Shown: positions 8,066 to 17,261 of the stretch, piece by piece
Layout: the number at the start of each line of letters is the position of its first letter
Position numbering within the stretch: the first letter of the stretch is position 1
NCBI GenBank assembly: GCA_963766725.1
Contig: CAVYBK010000006.1
Span: 62,001 to 126,000, forward strand
Length of the DNA: 64,000 nucleotides
Origin: DATEOR01 sp963766725
GTDB lineage: Bacteria; Actinomycetota; Thermoleophilia; Gaiellales; Gaiellaceae
Direction of reading: 5' to 3'
Program-made: the position numbers and the translations under genes
Notes under the pieces: model-generated
Databases searched by the model: none
The model's input: the letters and a program-made list of their open reading frames with translations, nothing else
Told to the model about the DNA's origin: nothing

Positions 8066-8653
8066 ATGACGACAAAGACGGCGTACGACTATCACTACCG
8101 CTGGGAGCCGCGAAGCTCCCGGAAGCGGCTCGGCACGGCTCTGGCAACCGCCCTCTGCGCGGCCTGCCTGAGCCTTGCGGGGTTGATGCTTCTGCCGGGC
8201 CTCCTCGGCTACCAGCGGTACGTGATCACGAGCGGGTCGATGACCGGCACGTACGACCGTGGCTCAGTCGTCTTCGACAAGGTGGTTCCCGTCTCCGACC
8301 TCCGCGTCGGCGACGCGATCACCTACATGCCCCCGCCGGGCTCCGGCCCGAGCGGTCGCATCACACACCGGATCGTCTGGATCGGCTCCGACAAGTTCGG
8401 GCGCCAGGTCCTTCGCACGAAGGGCGATGCCAACGAGGCGGCCGATCCGTGGACGTTCACGCTCGACGGAGCCACACAGGCTCGCGTCGCTTTCCATGTC
8501 CCCTACGTCGGCTACGTGCTCTCCGCCCTGGCGATCCGCCAGGTGCGGATGGCGGTCATCGGTCTGCCGGCACTCCTGATCGCCTTCGCAGTGCTCGTCG
8601 GCTTCCTCCGCGACGCGCGCAAGGCGACGACTGATTCGGAGGCTCGCTCGTGA
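8066..8653 (+). CDS. sipW: Signal peptidase I, SipW/ER type
   Basis: The 195-residue membrane protein has an N-terminal helix (about 24-48), a short catalytic domain and a C-terminal helix (about 152-185). The catalytic Ser58 lies in SGSM. The general base is His101 (GRITHRIV) rather than the Lys of LepB-type enzymes, and Asp121 lies in KGDAN. This Ser-His-Asp set is typical of SipW and Sec11. The ATG at 8066 follows GAAGAGGAGA, giving it preference over an upstream in-frame start at 8030. Its stop overlaps the start of the Ig-repeat gene. It most likely processes the three secreted proteins encoded around it. Confidence 0.88.
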   Translation: MTTKTAYDYHYRWEPRSSRKRLGTALATALCAACLSLAGLMLLPGLLGYQRYVITSGSMTGTYDRGSVVFDKVVPVSDLRVGDAITYMPPPGSGPSGRITHRIVWIGSDKFGRQVLRTKGDANEAADPWTFTLDGATQARVAFHVPYVGYVLSALAIRQVRMAVIGLPALLIAFAVLVGFLRDARKATTDSEARS

Positions 8654-11017
8654 GGCTCCGCGGCATCGCAGCTTGTCTCGCGGTCGCGGCTCTCGGCGTG
8701 GCCGGGGTCACGTTCTCCGGGGCCGCGTTCACTGCGGCCAGCGCCAACAACGGGAACAGCTTCACGGCTTCGAACGCTTTCAACCTCTCCGCGACGATGA
8801 CGGATCCGGGAGCGAACCTCCACGCGACGGTCACGCTCCAGGCGACCGCCTCAGACGGAGGGGACGGATCCACGATCACCCTCGTCACGATCCAGAAGTC
8901 TCCCGCGGGCGCGGGCACCTGGACGACGGCGTGCACCGATTCGACGTCGCCCTACTCCTGCTCGTGGGACAGCACGACCGTCACCGACGGTCTCTACGAC
9001 TTCCGGGCTCTCGTCCAGAACGACGCCGGCGGCTCTGCGACCTCGGCGGCGGTCACCAACCGTCGAGTCGACAACACTGCCCCCACGGCCGGCATCACCG
9101 ACCCGGGCACTCCGCTCAAGGGAACGGTCACCGTCAGCGCGACCGGCACGGACACCGGCGGCTCGGGCGTGGCCAACGTAAAGGTGCAGCGCTCTCCGGC
9201 GGGTGCGGGCACCTGGACTGACATCTGCACGGACGCGAGCTCTCCCTACTCCTGCTCGTGGGACACGACGGGAGTCACCGACGGGCTCTACGACCTCCGC
9301 TCCGTCTCGACCGACAACGCGGGTAACACCACCAACTCCTCGACCGTCGCCAACCGGCGGGTCGACAACACCGCGCCGACGGCGACGATGACGAACCCCG
9401 GCTCGCCGATCACAGGAAACAAGAGCTTCGACGGGACTTCGTCCGACACGGGGGGCTCGGGCGTCGCGTCGCTCAAGTTCCAGATCTCCCCGGTGGGCGC
9501 CGGGACCTGGAGCGACATGTGCTCCGACACGTCCTCGCCCTACTCGTGCTCCTACGACACGAGCGGCGTCGCGGACGGTCAGTACGACTTCCGTTCGGTC
9601 GCGACGGACAACGCCGGCAACACGGCCAACTCGACGGTGTACTCGGGCGCAATCGTGGACAACACGGCCCCGACGGTGACGATGACGGATCCCGGCCAGT
9701 ACCTGAAGGGCACGATCACGCTCGACGCGACGGCCGGCGACGGAGCCGGCTCCGGCGTCGCCAGCGTCAAGATCCAGCGCTCCCCGGCCGGCGCCGGCAC
9801 CTGGACGGACATCTGCACGGACAACTCTTCTCCGTACCAGTGCGCGAGCGTCAACACGGCGACCTGGGGCGGCGACGGCCTCTACGACCTCCGCGCCGTG
9901 GCGACCGACAACGTCGCCAAGACGACCAATTCCACCGTCGTCACGAACCGCCGCGTCGACAACACGGCCCCGACCGCGGCCGCCACGGATCCCGGAACGC
10001 CTCTGCATCTGACCGTCACGGTCGGCGCGACCGGCACAGACGGCGGATCGGGCGTGGCGAACGTGACGATCCAGCGCTCCCCCGCCGGCGCAGGCACCTG
10101 GACCGACCTCTGCACCGACACGACGTCGCCGTACTCCTGCTCGTGGGACACCACAGGAGTCACGGACGGTCTCTACGACCTTCGCAGCATCACCACGGAC
10201 AACGCGGGGAACCAGACCACCTCCTCCACGGTCGCGAACCGGCGCGTCGACAACACGGCTCCGACCGCGTCGCTCACTGACCCCGGCTCGCCACTCCGCC
10301 TGACCGTGACGCTGAACGCGACCGGCACGGACACCGGCGGCTCGGGCGTCCTCAACGTCGCCATCCAGCGGGCCCCGACCGGGACTTCCACGTGGACGAC
10401 GATCTGCACCGACGCCACGAGCCCGTACTCCTGCTCGTGGAACACGACCGGCGTCGGCGACGGCGGTTACGACCTACGCGCGGTCACGACGGACAACGCC
10501 GGCAACGCCACGAACTCGACGATCGTCTCGAACCGCGTCGTCGACAACACCGCGCCGACGGCGACCGACATCCAGACCGGCGTCACCGGGACGACGGCCG
10601 GGCGGCCGCAGCAGGGCGACACGCTCGTCTTCACCTTCAGCGAGCAGATCGCGCCCGGCACCGATCGTCGCCGGGTGGAACGGCACCGGCACCCAGAACG
10701 TCACGGTGACGATGGACACCGGCAACCACCTGTCGATCACCGGCGCGACGCTCATCAACGGCTTCGTCACGCTCGGCGGCGCGCAACTACATCCAAGCGG
10801 CAAGACCGTCGTCTTCTCCAACTCGACGATCGCGCAGAGCGGCAGCGACCGTCACCCTCACGCTCGGCGCACCCGACAAGCCGCAGTTCACGCAGACGGG
10901 AACCGCGGCCAGACGAGCTGGCCGGTGGCGCCGCGGCCCTCACCGACATCGCCGGCAATGCCGATCACGACCGTGACCTGCCTCGAGACCTCGCCTCCGG
11001 TGGACGCGGAGTTCTAG
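8650..11017 (+). CDS. Secreted Ig-like repeat protein (frame broken near 3' end)
   Basis: The N-terminus has a SipW-type signal (hydrophobic core to about residue 25, then FSGAAFTAASANNGNSFTA). Six tandem Ig-like modules of about 97 residues follow, each with SPAGAGTW, PYSCSWDT, DGLYDLR and VDNTAPT signatures, and two conserved Cys in each of the first modules. A final domain starts at DIQTGVTGT. From about 10664 the frame changes several times (near 10664, 10847, 10905-10930 and 10950). Joined pieces read IVAGWNGTGTQNVTVTMD, TVTLTLGAPDKPQFTQTG, GAAALTDIAGNA and TVTCLETSPPVDAEF, ending at 11017 just before the next gene. Read literally, the frame from 8650 runs out of frame to 11898. Probably a cell-surface adhesin or fibre component. 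Confidence 0.75.
8791..10560 (+). repeat. Six tandem Ig-module repeats of about 97 codons
   Basis: The period is about 290-295 nt and is visible at DNA and protein level; each copy ends in a VDNTAPT-like linker. Copies share runs such as TCGACAACAC but are diverged elsewhere, so recombination-driven copy-number change is possible but not shown. One related module occurs in the next gene (around 11830-12090). Confidence 0.85.
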
Positions 11018-11020
11018 GAG

Positions 11021-13699
11021 ATGCGGCGACTCTTCCGCAGACTCGAAGTTCTGGCCGTCGTCGTGGTCGCGATCTGCCTGGCCGTCCTCTCGGGCGGCCA
11101 GCAGCCTTCCCGGGCCCAGCTCCAACTCGCCTCCGGACCGGGCGGATCGCTCACGCTCTCGAACGACAAGGAGGGTGCGGCCGTTCTGTCGCTCGGTGGG
11201 ATGCGACCGGGAGACTCGGTGACGGACACGGTCACGCTCGGCAACACCGGCACGCTCGACGGCGACCTCTCGCTCGCGACGTCCAACCTCGTCGACACGC
11301 CCGGCAGCGGCGGCGGCATGCTCTCCGGCGAGCTCGACCTGCGCATCCGCGACGTCACGCGCCCGGCGTCCCCCGTCGTCGTCTACAACGGGAAGATCGA
11401 CGCCCTCACGCCGGTCGCGCTCGGAACACTGGCGGCCGGCGCCACTCGCGTCTACGAGTTCCGCGTCGTCTTCCCCGACGCCGGCCCCGGCGCGGAGAAC
11501 GCCTACCAGGGCTCTGCGGTCAGCGTCCAGTTCGACTGGAGCGCCTTCAACGGCGGGCCCGACGTCGACCCGCCCGAGACGACGATCACGTCCGGCCCGG
11601 CTGCCCTCTCGGCGAGCCCGGATGCGACGTTCGCGTTCACCGCCGACGAGTCGGGCAGCACGTTCGAGTGCTCCGTGGACAGCGCCGCGTTCGCGTCCTG
11701 CACCAGCCCCGCGACGTTCACCGGCCTCTCGGACGGCTCCCACACCTTCGACGTGCGCGCCACGGACAGCTCGACGAATACCGACCCGACTCCGGACAGC
11801 GCCTCCTGGACGATCGACGCGACCGCGCCGAACGTCTCCCTGGCCGACCCGGGCTCGCCGCTCCGCGGCACGGTCACCCTGAGCCCTTCGGCCGGTGACG
11901 GTACGGGCTCCGGCATCGCCAGCCTGATCGTCCAGCGCTCGCCCGCCGGCGCGGGAACCTGGACGACGATCGGGACGAGTTGGAATACGACCGGCGTGGC
12001 CGACGGCAGCTACGACCTGCGCGCCCGCGCCACCGACAACGCGGGCAACGCGGCCAACTCGCCGGTGCGCACCGTCGTCGTCGACAACACCGCGCCCGCC
12101 CTGGTCACGTCCGTCCCGTCGGACGGCGAGCTCGTCGCCGCGGCCGGCTCACTCGTCGTCACGGCGACCGAGAACCTCTCCGGCATCGCGAATGCGACGA
12201 TCGACGGCGCCGCCGCGCCTGCCCCGCTCCTTGCCGGTGCCACGGCGACGTACGCGGCGGCCTTCGCAGCCGGGCCACATACGCTCGTCGGCCAGCTGGA
12301 AGACGTGGCGGGCAACCGTCGCTGGATCGCCGTGCACTTCACCGTCTGGAGCCTCGCCAGTCTGGACTACCCATGGATCGAGAAGAACTCGCCGGCGTCG
12401 GCGGCGATCTCGCTGACGGCGACGAACGGCGAAGGGGCGATCGCCGTTCCGTCCGGATCCTGGAGCGGTGCGCCGAGCGGCGACTGGCTCGTCGTGAGGA
12501 TCGATCCCAAGCCGGCGGAGCCCGTGCCGGGCGGCCTTTCGATGGTCGGCCCGAGCTACGACGTGAGCGCGCACTGGGCGCTCGCCGGCACCGCTGTCCA
12601 CTCCTTCTCGAAGGCGCTCGAGCTCACCATCCCGAACGCGACTGGGCCCGTCGTTCCCGCGACCTTCAAGAGCGGGGCCTGGCGCGTGATCGAGCCGATC
12701 CCGAGTGGAACGAGCCTCCCGAGCGGCTGGCAGGACGGCTACTACACGTCGGGATCGGACGTCCACATCCTGACCAAGCACCTCTCCTCCTTCGCCCTTC
12801 TCGAGGACGTCCAGGCGCCGACGAAGCCGGCCGGGTTCAAGGGGGCGAAGAAGAAGGGTCGCCTCGTCCTCTCATGGAAGGGGGCAACAGACCAAAGCGG
12901 CGTCGTCTCCGCCTACCTCGTCTACGCCAACGGCTCGCTCGTGAAGACGGTCGCAGGGAAGGCACGCTCGGTGAAGCTGGGCGCCTTCAAGACGGTCGAC
13001 AAGCGGGCGTTCCAGATCGCGGCCCGCGACGCGGCAGGAAACGTCGGGCCCAGGACGCGCGCGCTCCTCGTCGTCCCCGCTCTCGCGCGTCTCACCGTTG
13101 CGGACGCCAAGCAGCGTCTCTCCGCTCGCGGTCTGCGCATGGGCAAGGTGACCTACGACTATTCGACGACCGTCGCTTCGGGTCGCGTGATCCGCGCCCG
13201 CGCCGCGGTCGCCGCCCTGCACTCGGCGATTCCCGTGGTCCTCTCGCGTGGCCCCGTGCACAGCCACTCCTCCAACCCCCGGGGAAACGACGCGACGGAC
13301 GACGACACGCCCAGCCCGAGCACGGGCGGCACGACTCCCGGCGGAACCGCTCCGTGGGGAGGGGAGACGACCCCCACCTCGGAGCCCACATCGGTGCCGA
13401 GCGCGGGTGCCGCAGCCGACGGCACCGGAGCCTCCGGGACGGGATCCGACGAGCCGGCTCAGGCCGGCCAAGCGCCTCAGGCGGGTGAAGTGGTGCCCGA
13501 GAGCTTCTCCTCGAGCGAAGATTCCCCGCGCCGGCGAGCCCTCGGGCTCGGGCTTCTCGCCGGCGCCTTCCTCGCGGCCGGCGCGGCAGCAGTTCGGGCG
13601 GGCAGGCCCGCGCGTGCGGAGCCCGGAACCAAGTCGAGTCCCTCGTCTTCTGGGACGAGCGCCTGCTTCACGCGGTCGGCAACGCGCTTCGGCGTGTGA
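11021..13699 (+). CDS. Secreted TasA-like, Ig and PASTA domain surface protein
   Basis: The 892-residue protein starts 3 nt after the Ig-repeat stop. It has a signal peptide (hydrophobic 8-24) and a TasA-like domain (about 35-175) with SNDKEG, GMRPGDSVTDTV and VYEFRVVFPD, parallel to the protein at 7403. Ig-like modules follow at roughly 190-400, including SPAGAGTW and VDNTAP motifs shared with the preceding protein. Further beta-sandwich segments lead to a PASTA-like repeat (about 690-750, LTVADAKQRLSARGL). A Ser/Thr/Gly/Pro-rich stalk and a C-terminal membrane helix (about 840-860, LGLGLLAGAFLAAGAAAV) follow. This fits a membrane-tethered anchor or cap for the fibre proteins; that role is inferred. 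Confidence 0.78.
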   Translation: MRRLFRRLEVLAVVVVAICLAVLSGGQQPSRAQLQLASGPGGSLTLSNDKEGAAVLSLGGMRPGDSVTDTVTLGNTGTLDGDLSLATSNLVDTPGSGGGMLSGELDLRIRDVTRPASPVVVYNGKIDALTPVALGTLAAGATRVYEFRVVFPDAGPGAENAYQGSAVSVQFDWSAFNGGPDVDPPETTITSGPAALSASPDATFAFTADESGSTFECSVDSAAFASCTSPATFTGLSDGSHTFDVRATDSSTNTDPTPDSASWTIDATAPNVSLADPGSPLRGTVTLSPSAGDGTGSGIASLIVQRSPAGAGTWTTIGTSWNTTGVADGSYDLRARATDNAGNAANSPVRTVVVDNTAPALVTSVPSDGELVAAAGSLVVTATENLSGIANATIDGAAAPAPLLAGATATYAAAFAAGPHTLVGQLEDVAGNRRWIAVHFTVWSLASLDYPWIEKNSPASAAISLTATNGEGAIAVPSGSWSGAPSGDWLVVRIDPKPAEPVPGGLSMVGPSYDVSAHWALAGTAVHSFSKALELTIPNATGPVVPATFKSGAWRVIEPIPSGTSLPSGWQDGYYTSGSDVHILTKHLSSFALLEDVQAPTKPAGFKGAKKKGRLVLSWKGATDQSGVVSAYLVYANGSLVKTVAGKARSVKLGAFKTVDKRAFQIAARDAAGNVGPRTRALLVVPALARLTVADAKQRLSARGLRMGKVTYDYSTTVASGRVIRARAAVAALHSAIPVVLSRGPVHSHSSNPRGNDATDDDTPSPSTGGTTPGGTAPWGGETTPTSEPTSVPSAGAAADGTGASGTGSDEPAQAGQAPQAGEVVPESFSSSEDSPRRRALGLGLLAGAFLAAGAAAVRAGRPARAEPGTKSSPSSSGTSACFTRSATRFGV

Positions 13700-13709
13700 G
13701 CGCCCGGCT

Positions 13710-14403
13710 CTAGAACGCCGCCTCGACCGCGATCGCAAGACCGACGCGCGACGAGCGCCGCTCCGATCGCCCGCTTGAGCGTTCGCTCGGACATCCGGCC
13801 GGTCAGCCGGGCGCCGAGCCAGGCTCCCGGAACAGCGGCGGCCACACTGACGGCGAGCACCGGCCAGTCGACCTCCAGACGCACGGCGTGACCCGCGAAG
13901 CCCGCGAGTCCGAGAAAGAAGCCGACCACGAGGTTCGTCCCGACCGCCCGCGCCGCGGGAAGCCCGACGCGTCCGAGCAGGGCCGGCATTCGAAGCGTGC
14001 CGAGGATGAGACCGACCGCCCCTCCGATCAGGCCGATGACCGCGCCCGCGACGACGGCTGCGAGCCTGGGGCTGCGGGCACGAGGGGGCGCGCCGAGCTC
14101 GAAGAGAAGCTGGACGCCGTTCCAGAGGAGTGCGGCCGCGATGCCTCCGAGGAGCAGCGTCTCTGGCACGCGCCCGCCGAAGTATCCGCCCAGGAAGGCC
14201 GCCGCCACCGAGGGCGGCGTCATCCAGGCGGCGATGCGCCAGTCGACGCGGCCTGCCCGAGCATGCGCGATGCCGCCCGTGAGCGCCGACGCGGCGCTGA
14301 CGGCGATGTTCGTCCCCGCAGCCGTCGCCGCGCTCCCCGACGCCAGGATTACGGCCGGCAGGCGCAGGCTGCCGAGCACGAGCCCGACGGCGCCCCCGAG
14401 CAC
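13710..14403 (-). CDS. TauE/SafE-family membrane permease (one-base frameshift near 3' end)
   Basis: A Gly/Ala-rich multi-helix protein with the internal duplication typical of TauE/SafE: GGAVGLVLGSLRLPAV near the start and GGAVGLILGTLRMPAL in the second half. Family members export or import sulfite, sulfoacetate or similar anions. Read literally the frame runs to 13477 over the facing gene. Removing one C near 13748 gives VAVGLAIAVEAAF and a stop at 13710, 10 nt from the convergent stop, so a one-base insertion is likely. Hydrophobic coding sequence continues upstream of the GTG at 14403, so the real start probably lies inside the end of the adenosyltransferase gene. Confidence 0.75.
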
Positions 14404-14429
14404 GCCTGCCCCGAACGACGCCGCGGCCG

Positions 14430-15008
14430 CTAGCGCGAGGCGCCAGGCTTCCAGAGCGGCTCCTCGCCGCTCACCGCGGCCCGGGCGAGGATGAAGAGCA
14501 GGTCGGAGAGCCGGTTCAGATAGGCGAGCGCCACCGGGCTCGCGTCCTCGGCCGCCGCGAGAGCGACCGCGTCGCGCTCGGCGCGGCGGCAGACCGTCCG
14601 GGCCACATGCAGCCGTGCCGCCGCCTCCCCGCCGCCGGGGAGTACGAAGCTCTTCAGCGGCTCGAGGCGCTCGTTCACCTGGTCGCAGAGCTCCTCGAGC
14701 CTGTCTACCTGGGACTGCTGCACGCGTAGCCGCTCGCGCTCGTCAGTGAGAGGAACCGAGAGATCGGCGCCGACGTCGAAGAGGTCGTTCTGCACCTGTT
14801 CGAGCCACGGGCGGAACTCTTCCGGAAGGTCGTCCGAGGCCAGCGCGAGGCCGAGCAGGGAGTTGAGCTCGTCGACCGTCCCGTACGCGGCGATGCGCAG
14901 ATCGGTCTTCGGCACGCGCTTTCCGTCCCCGCGGCTCGTCTCCCCCTTGTCGCCCCCGCGGGTGTAGATCTTCGTCAGGCGGACCGGCTCGTCGCGGCTT
15001 CGGCTCAT
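14430..15008 (-). CDS. PduO-type ATP:cob(I)alamin adenosyltransferase
   Basis: The 192-residue enzyme makes adenosylcobalamin from ATP and reduced corrinoid. PduO-family motifs are visible in order: KIYTRGGDKGETS near the N-terminus (ATP binding), AYGTVDELNS, FVLPGGGEAAARLH and TVCRRAERD, then YLNRLSDLLFILAR near the end. The size fits the family (about 180-195). It is the logical supplier of coenzyme for the B12 mutase encoded at 5.5 kb and complements the MeaB GTPase at 46 kb, although neither is in the same operon. Confidence 0.92.
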   Translation of the reverse strand: MSRSRDEPVRLTKIYTRGGDKGETSRGDGKRVPKTDLRIAAYGTVDELNSLLGLALASDDLPEEFRPWLEQVQNDLFDVGADLSVPLTDERERLRVQQSQVDRLEELCDQVNERLEPLKSFVLPGGGEAAARLHVARTVCRRAERDAVALAAAEDASPVALAYLNRLSDLLFILARAAVSGEEPLWKPGASR

Positions 15009-15047
15009 CGGGCGGCGAGTATAGATACGCGCGCCGCGCGCGCCGGC

Positions 15048-15520
15048 CTAGCCGACCGAAGGAATGGCGACCGGCTCGTTGACCCCGGTGATGACGAGGT
15101 CGATGTGCATGACGATCGTCTGGCCGGCGATCTTCATCGGCATGTCGACCAACGTGCGCATCGGCAGGTGCGTCGTCTGCGAGACGTAGAGGACGGCGCG
15201 AATGTCTCCGAGGATGTCGGACGCGTCGCCGAGATCGGAGGCGCCTGTGCCACCGAGGGTCCCGAGGATCCCGTTCAGCGCAGCCGACGTGTCGATTCAC
15301 GCCGGCGATGCGGTTCATCGGCTCACCGCCGACCATCACGCCCTCCTCGACACGGACGTCCGTGACGTACGTGGAGCCGCCCGCGCTGACGTAGAGGACG
15401 TTGTCGCGGATCACGATCGTCATCGCCCCGAGGCCGCGAGCGTCGCTCGCGTTCAGCGTTGCGTAGGAATCGCCCGCGCGCGATCGACAGGAGCTCGAGC
15501 GGGCTGAACGGCTTGGCCTA
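15048..15520 (-). pseudogene. 5'-truncated lipoprotein-like remnant (LolA-like fold suspected)
   Basis: After removal of two single extra bases (near 15300 and 15475) this stretch reads as one protein tail: PFSPLELLSIA, TIVIRDNVLYVSAGG, VVGGEP-like segments, SDILGDIRAVLYVSQTTHLP, MHIDLVITGVNEPVAIPSVG, stop at 15048. The alternating beta pattern resembles LppX/LprG or LolA-like lipoproteins, which is only a suggestion. The N-terminal half, lipobox and start codon are absent: a stop lies directly before PFSPLELL, and the next gene ends 5 nt further on. Unlike the other broken genes here, deleting single bases does not restore it. Confidence 0.5.
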
Positions 15521-15525
15521 ACTCT

Positions 15526-16368
15526 TTAGGGTGATTCGTACGAGTAGAAGCCGGCGCCGGATTTCCGGCCTAGGCGCCCGGCCGCCACGTGCTCCCGAAG
15601 GAGCGGGCACGGCTCGTAGCGCTCGTCGCCGAGACCCTCCCGCAGGACCTCGAGAATCGCGACGCACGTGTCGAGGCCGATCAGGTCGGCGAGCGCCAGC
15701 GGCCCCATCGGGTGGTTGAACCCGAGCTTGGCGATCGTGTCGATCGCCTCCGGCTCGGCGACGCCGTCGTGGAGCGCCCAGACGGCCTCGTTGATGAAGG
15801 GCAGGAGGATGCGGTTCGAGACGAAGCCGGGGAAGTCGTTCGCCTCGGCGGGGGTCTTGCCGAGCTCCTGCGCGAGCTCCACAACGGCCGCTCTCGTCTC
15901 GGCCGAGGTCTCCTTCGTGCTCACGACCTCGACGAGCGCCATCACCGGCACCGGGTTGAAGAAGTGCATGCCGATCACTCGGTCCGGCCGGCTCGTCGCC
16001 GCGGCGAGCGAGGCGATCGGGATCGAGGACGTGTTGGAGGCGAGGATCGCTTCCGCAGGGAGCACCGAGTCGGCCTCGCGGAAGATCGCCTCCTTCACAG
16101 CCCGGTCTTCGACGACCGCCTCGATCATCAGGTCCGCGGGCACGATCCCGTCGACCGGCGTGAGGCGCCCGAGGACGTCGTCCGGATCGATGTCCGCACC
16201 CTTCGCCGCAAGGCGCTCGAGGCTCTTCCCCATCGCGGCCAGCCCGCGCTCCACCGCGCCGGGTGCCGCATCGTGGAGGGAGACCCGCCGTCCCGAAGCG
16301 GCGAGAACCTGCGCGATGCCGCCGCCCATCTGGCCGGCGCCGACGACGAGGACGTGCTCGAACCTCAC
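15526..16368 (-). CDS. 3-hydroxyacyl-CoA (3-hydroxybutyryl-CoA) dehydrogenase
   Basis: The 280-residue enzyme oxidises 3-hydroxyacyl-CoA with NAD+. The Rossmann motif VVGAGQMGGGIAQ is at residues 8-20, NTSSIPI precedes the catalytic His in GMHFFNPVPVM, and NDFPGFVSNRILLPFINEA begins the C-terminal dimerisation domain. Length matches the single-function short form (about 280). It shares strand and neighbourhood with a thiolase gene (18.4 kb), consistent with beta-oxidation or butyrate/polyhydroxybutyrate metabolism. Confidence 0.9.
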   Translation of the reverse strand: MRFEHVLVVGAGQMGGGIAQVLAASGRRVSLHDAAPGAVERGLAAMGKSLERLAAKGADIDPDDVLGRLTPVDGIVPADLMIEAVVEDRAVKEAIFREADSVLPAEAILASNTSSIPIASLAAATSRPDRVIGMHFFNPVPVMALVEVVSTKETSAETRAAVVELAQELGKTPAEANDFPGFVSNRILLPFINEAVWALHDGVAEPEAIDTIAKLGFNHPMGPLALADLIGLDTCVAILEVLREGLGDERYEPCPLLREHVAAGRLGRKSGAGFYSYESP

Positions 16369-16377
16369 TCCCCTAGC

Positions 16378-17208
16378 TTATGAGCCGCGATTCCTCTTGC
16401 GCGCGAGCTCGTCCAGCTCGGCGCCGACGAGGAAGATCGTCGCCGAGACGAGGACGTACGACGTGAGGACGAGGAAGACGGTCAGGCTTCCCGTCGCGCT
16501 CTTCAGGTCCGCGACCTCTGTGACCCACCCGCGAAAGAGCGCCGAGGCGACGATCCATGTGCCGATGACGAGGAGCGAGCCGCCGCTCGCCCAGCGGAAC
16601 TCCGGCTTCTCGGCGGGCGCGAAGCGGAAGAGAAGCGCCACCGCCGCCCAGAGGAAGAAGATCGAGACAGGCCAGCGAAGGACGCTGAGCAGGGTGTCGA
16701 GCGAGCCGTCCGTAACGGACGGGGCGACCGACTGGACCAGCACGGCGGCGATCAGACACAGGACGACCGCGAGGCCAAGGCCGGCCGCGACCCCGACGCG
16801 CCGCAGCTTCGAGCGATCTTCCTCGACGTCGTGGATCCGGTTCAGCGCCTGCGTGACCGCGTTCACGGCCCAGGTCATGTCCCAGATGACGAGCGCGATC
16901 GCGAGCGCGATCAGCGCCGACTTGTCGGTCGCGAAGATCCGATTCACGGTGAAGTCGATCCCGTTGAAGACCGGTTGGGTCAGGTGACCCTCGAGCGCCG
17001 GGGCGATCGTGTCCGTCCAGACGTCCTCGAGCCCGAAGACTCCGAGGAGAGCGAGACCGAGCAGGGTGAGCGGCACGAGCGCGACGAGCGCGCGAAAGGC
17101 GATCGCAGAGGCGTACGTCAGCAGGCTGTGCTCGGCGAAGCACTCGGCGACGTCGTGCACGGTCGCCCGCAGGCTGCTCGTGCGGATGGAGTCTGCTCTC
17201 GTCGCCAC
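16378..17208 (-). CDS. YihY/virulence factor BrkB-family inner membrane protein
   Basis: The 276-residue protein has about six transmembrane helices and family features: LLTYASAIAFRALVALVPLTLL near residues 29-50, VIWDMTWAVNAVTQALNRIHDV and the terminal LVGAELDEL. The family was once misnamed ribonuclease BN; its function is unknown and transport is suspected. It lies 9 nt from the start of the dehydrogenase gene downstream on the same strand, so the two may be cotranscribed. Confidence 0.85.
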   Translation of the reverse strand: MATRADSIRTSSLRATVHDVAECFAEHSLLTYASAIAFRALVALVPLTLLGLALLGVFGLEDVWTDTIAPALEGHLTQPVFNGIDFTVNRIFATDKSALIALAIALVIWDMTWAVNAVTQALNRIHDVEEDRSKLRRVGVAAGLGLAVVLCLIAAVLVQSVAPSVTDGSLDTLLSVLRWPVSIFFLWAAVALLFRFAPAEKPEFRWASGGSLLVIGTWIVASALFRGWVTEVADLKSATGSLTVFLVLTSYVLVSATIFLVGAELDELARKRNRGS

Positions 17209-17261
17209 GAGGTTCCCCTACCCCCGCATGAGCGCGAGAACACGCTGTGCAGGCGGAGCGC

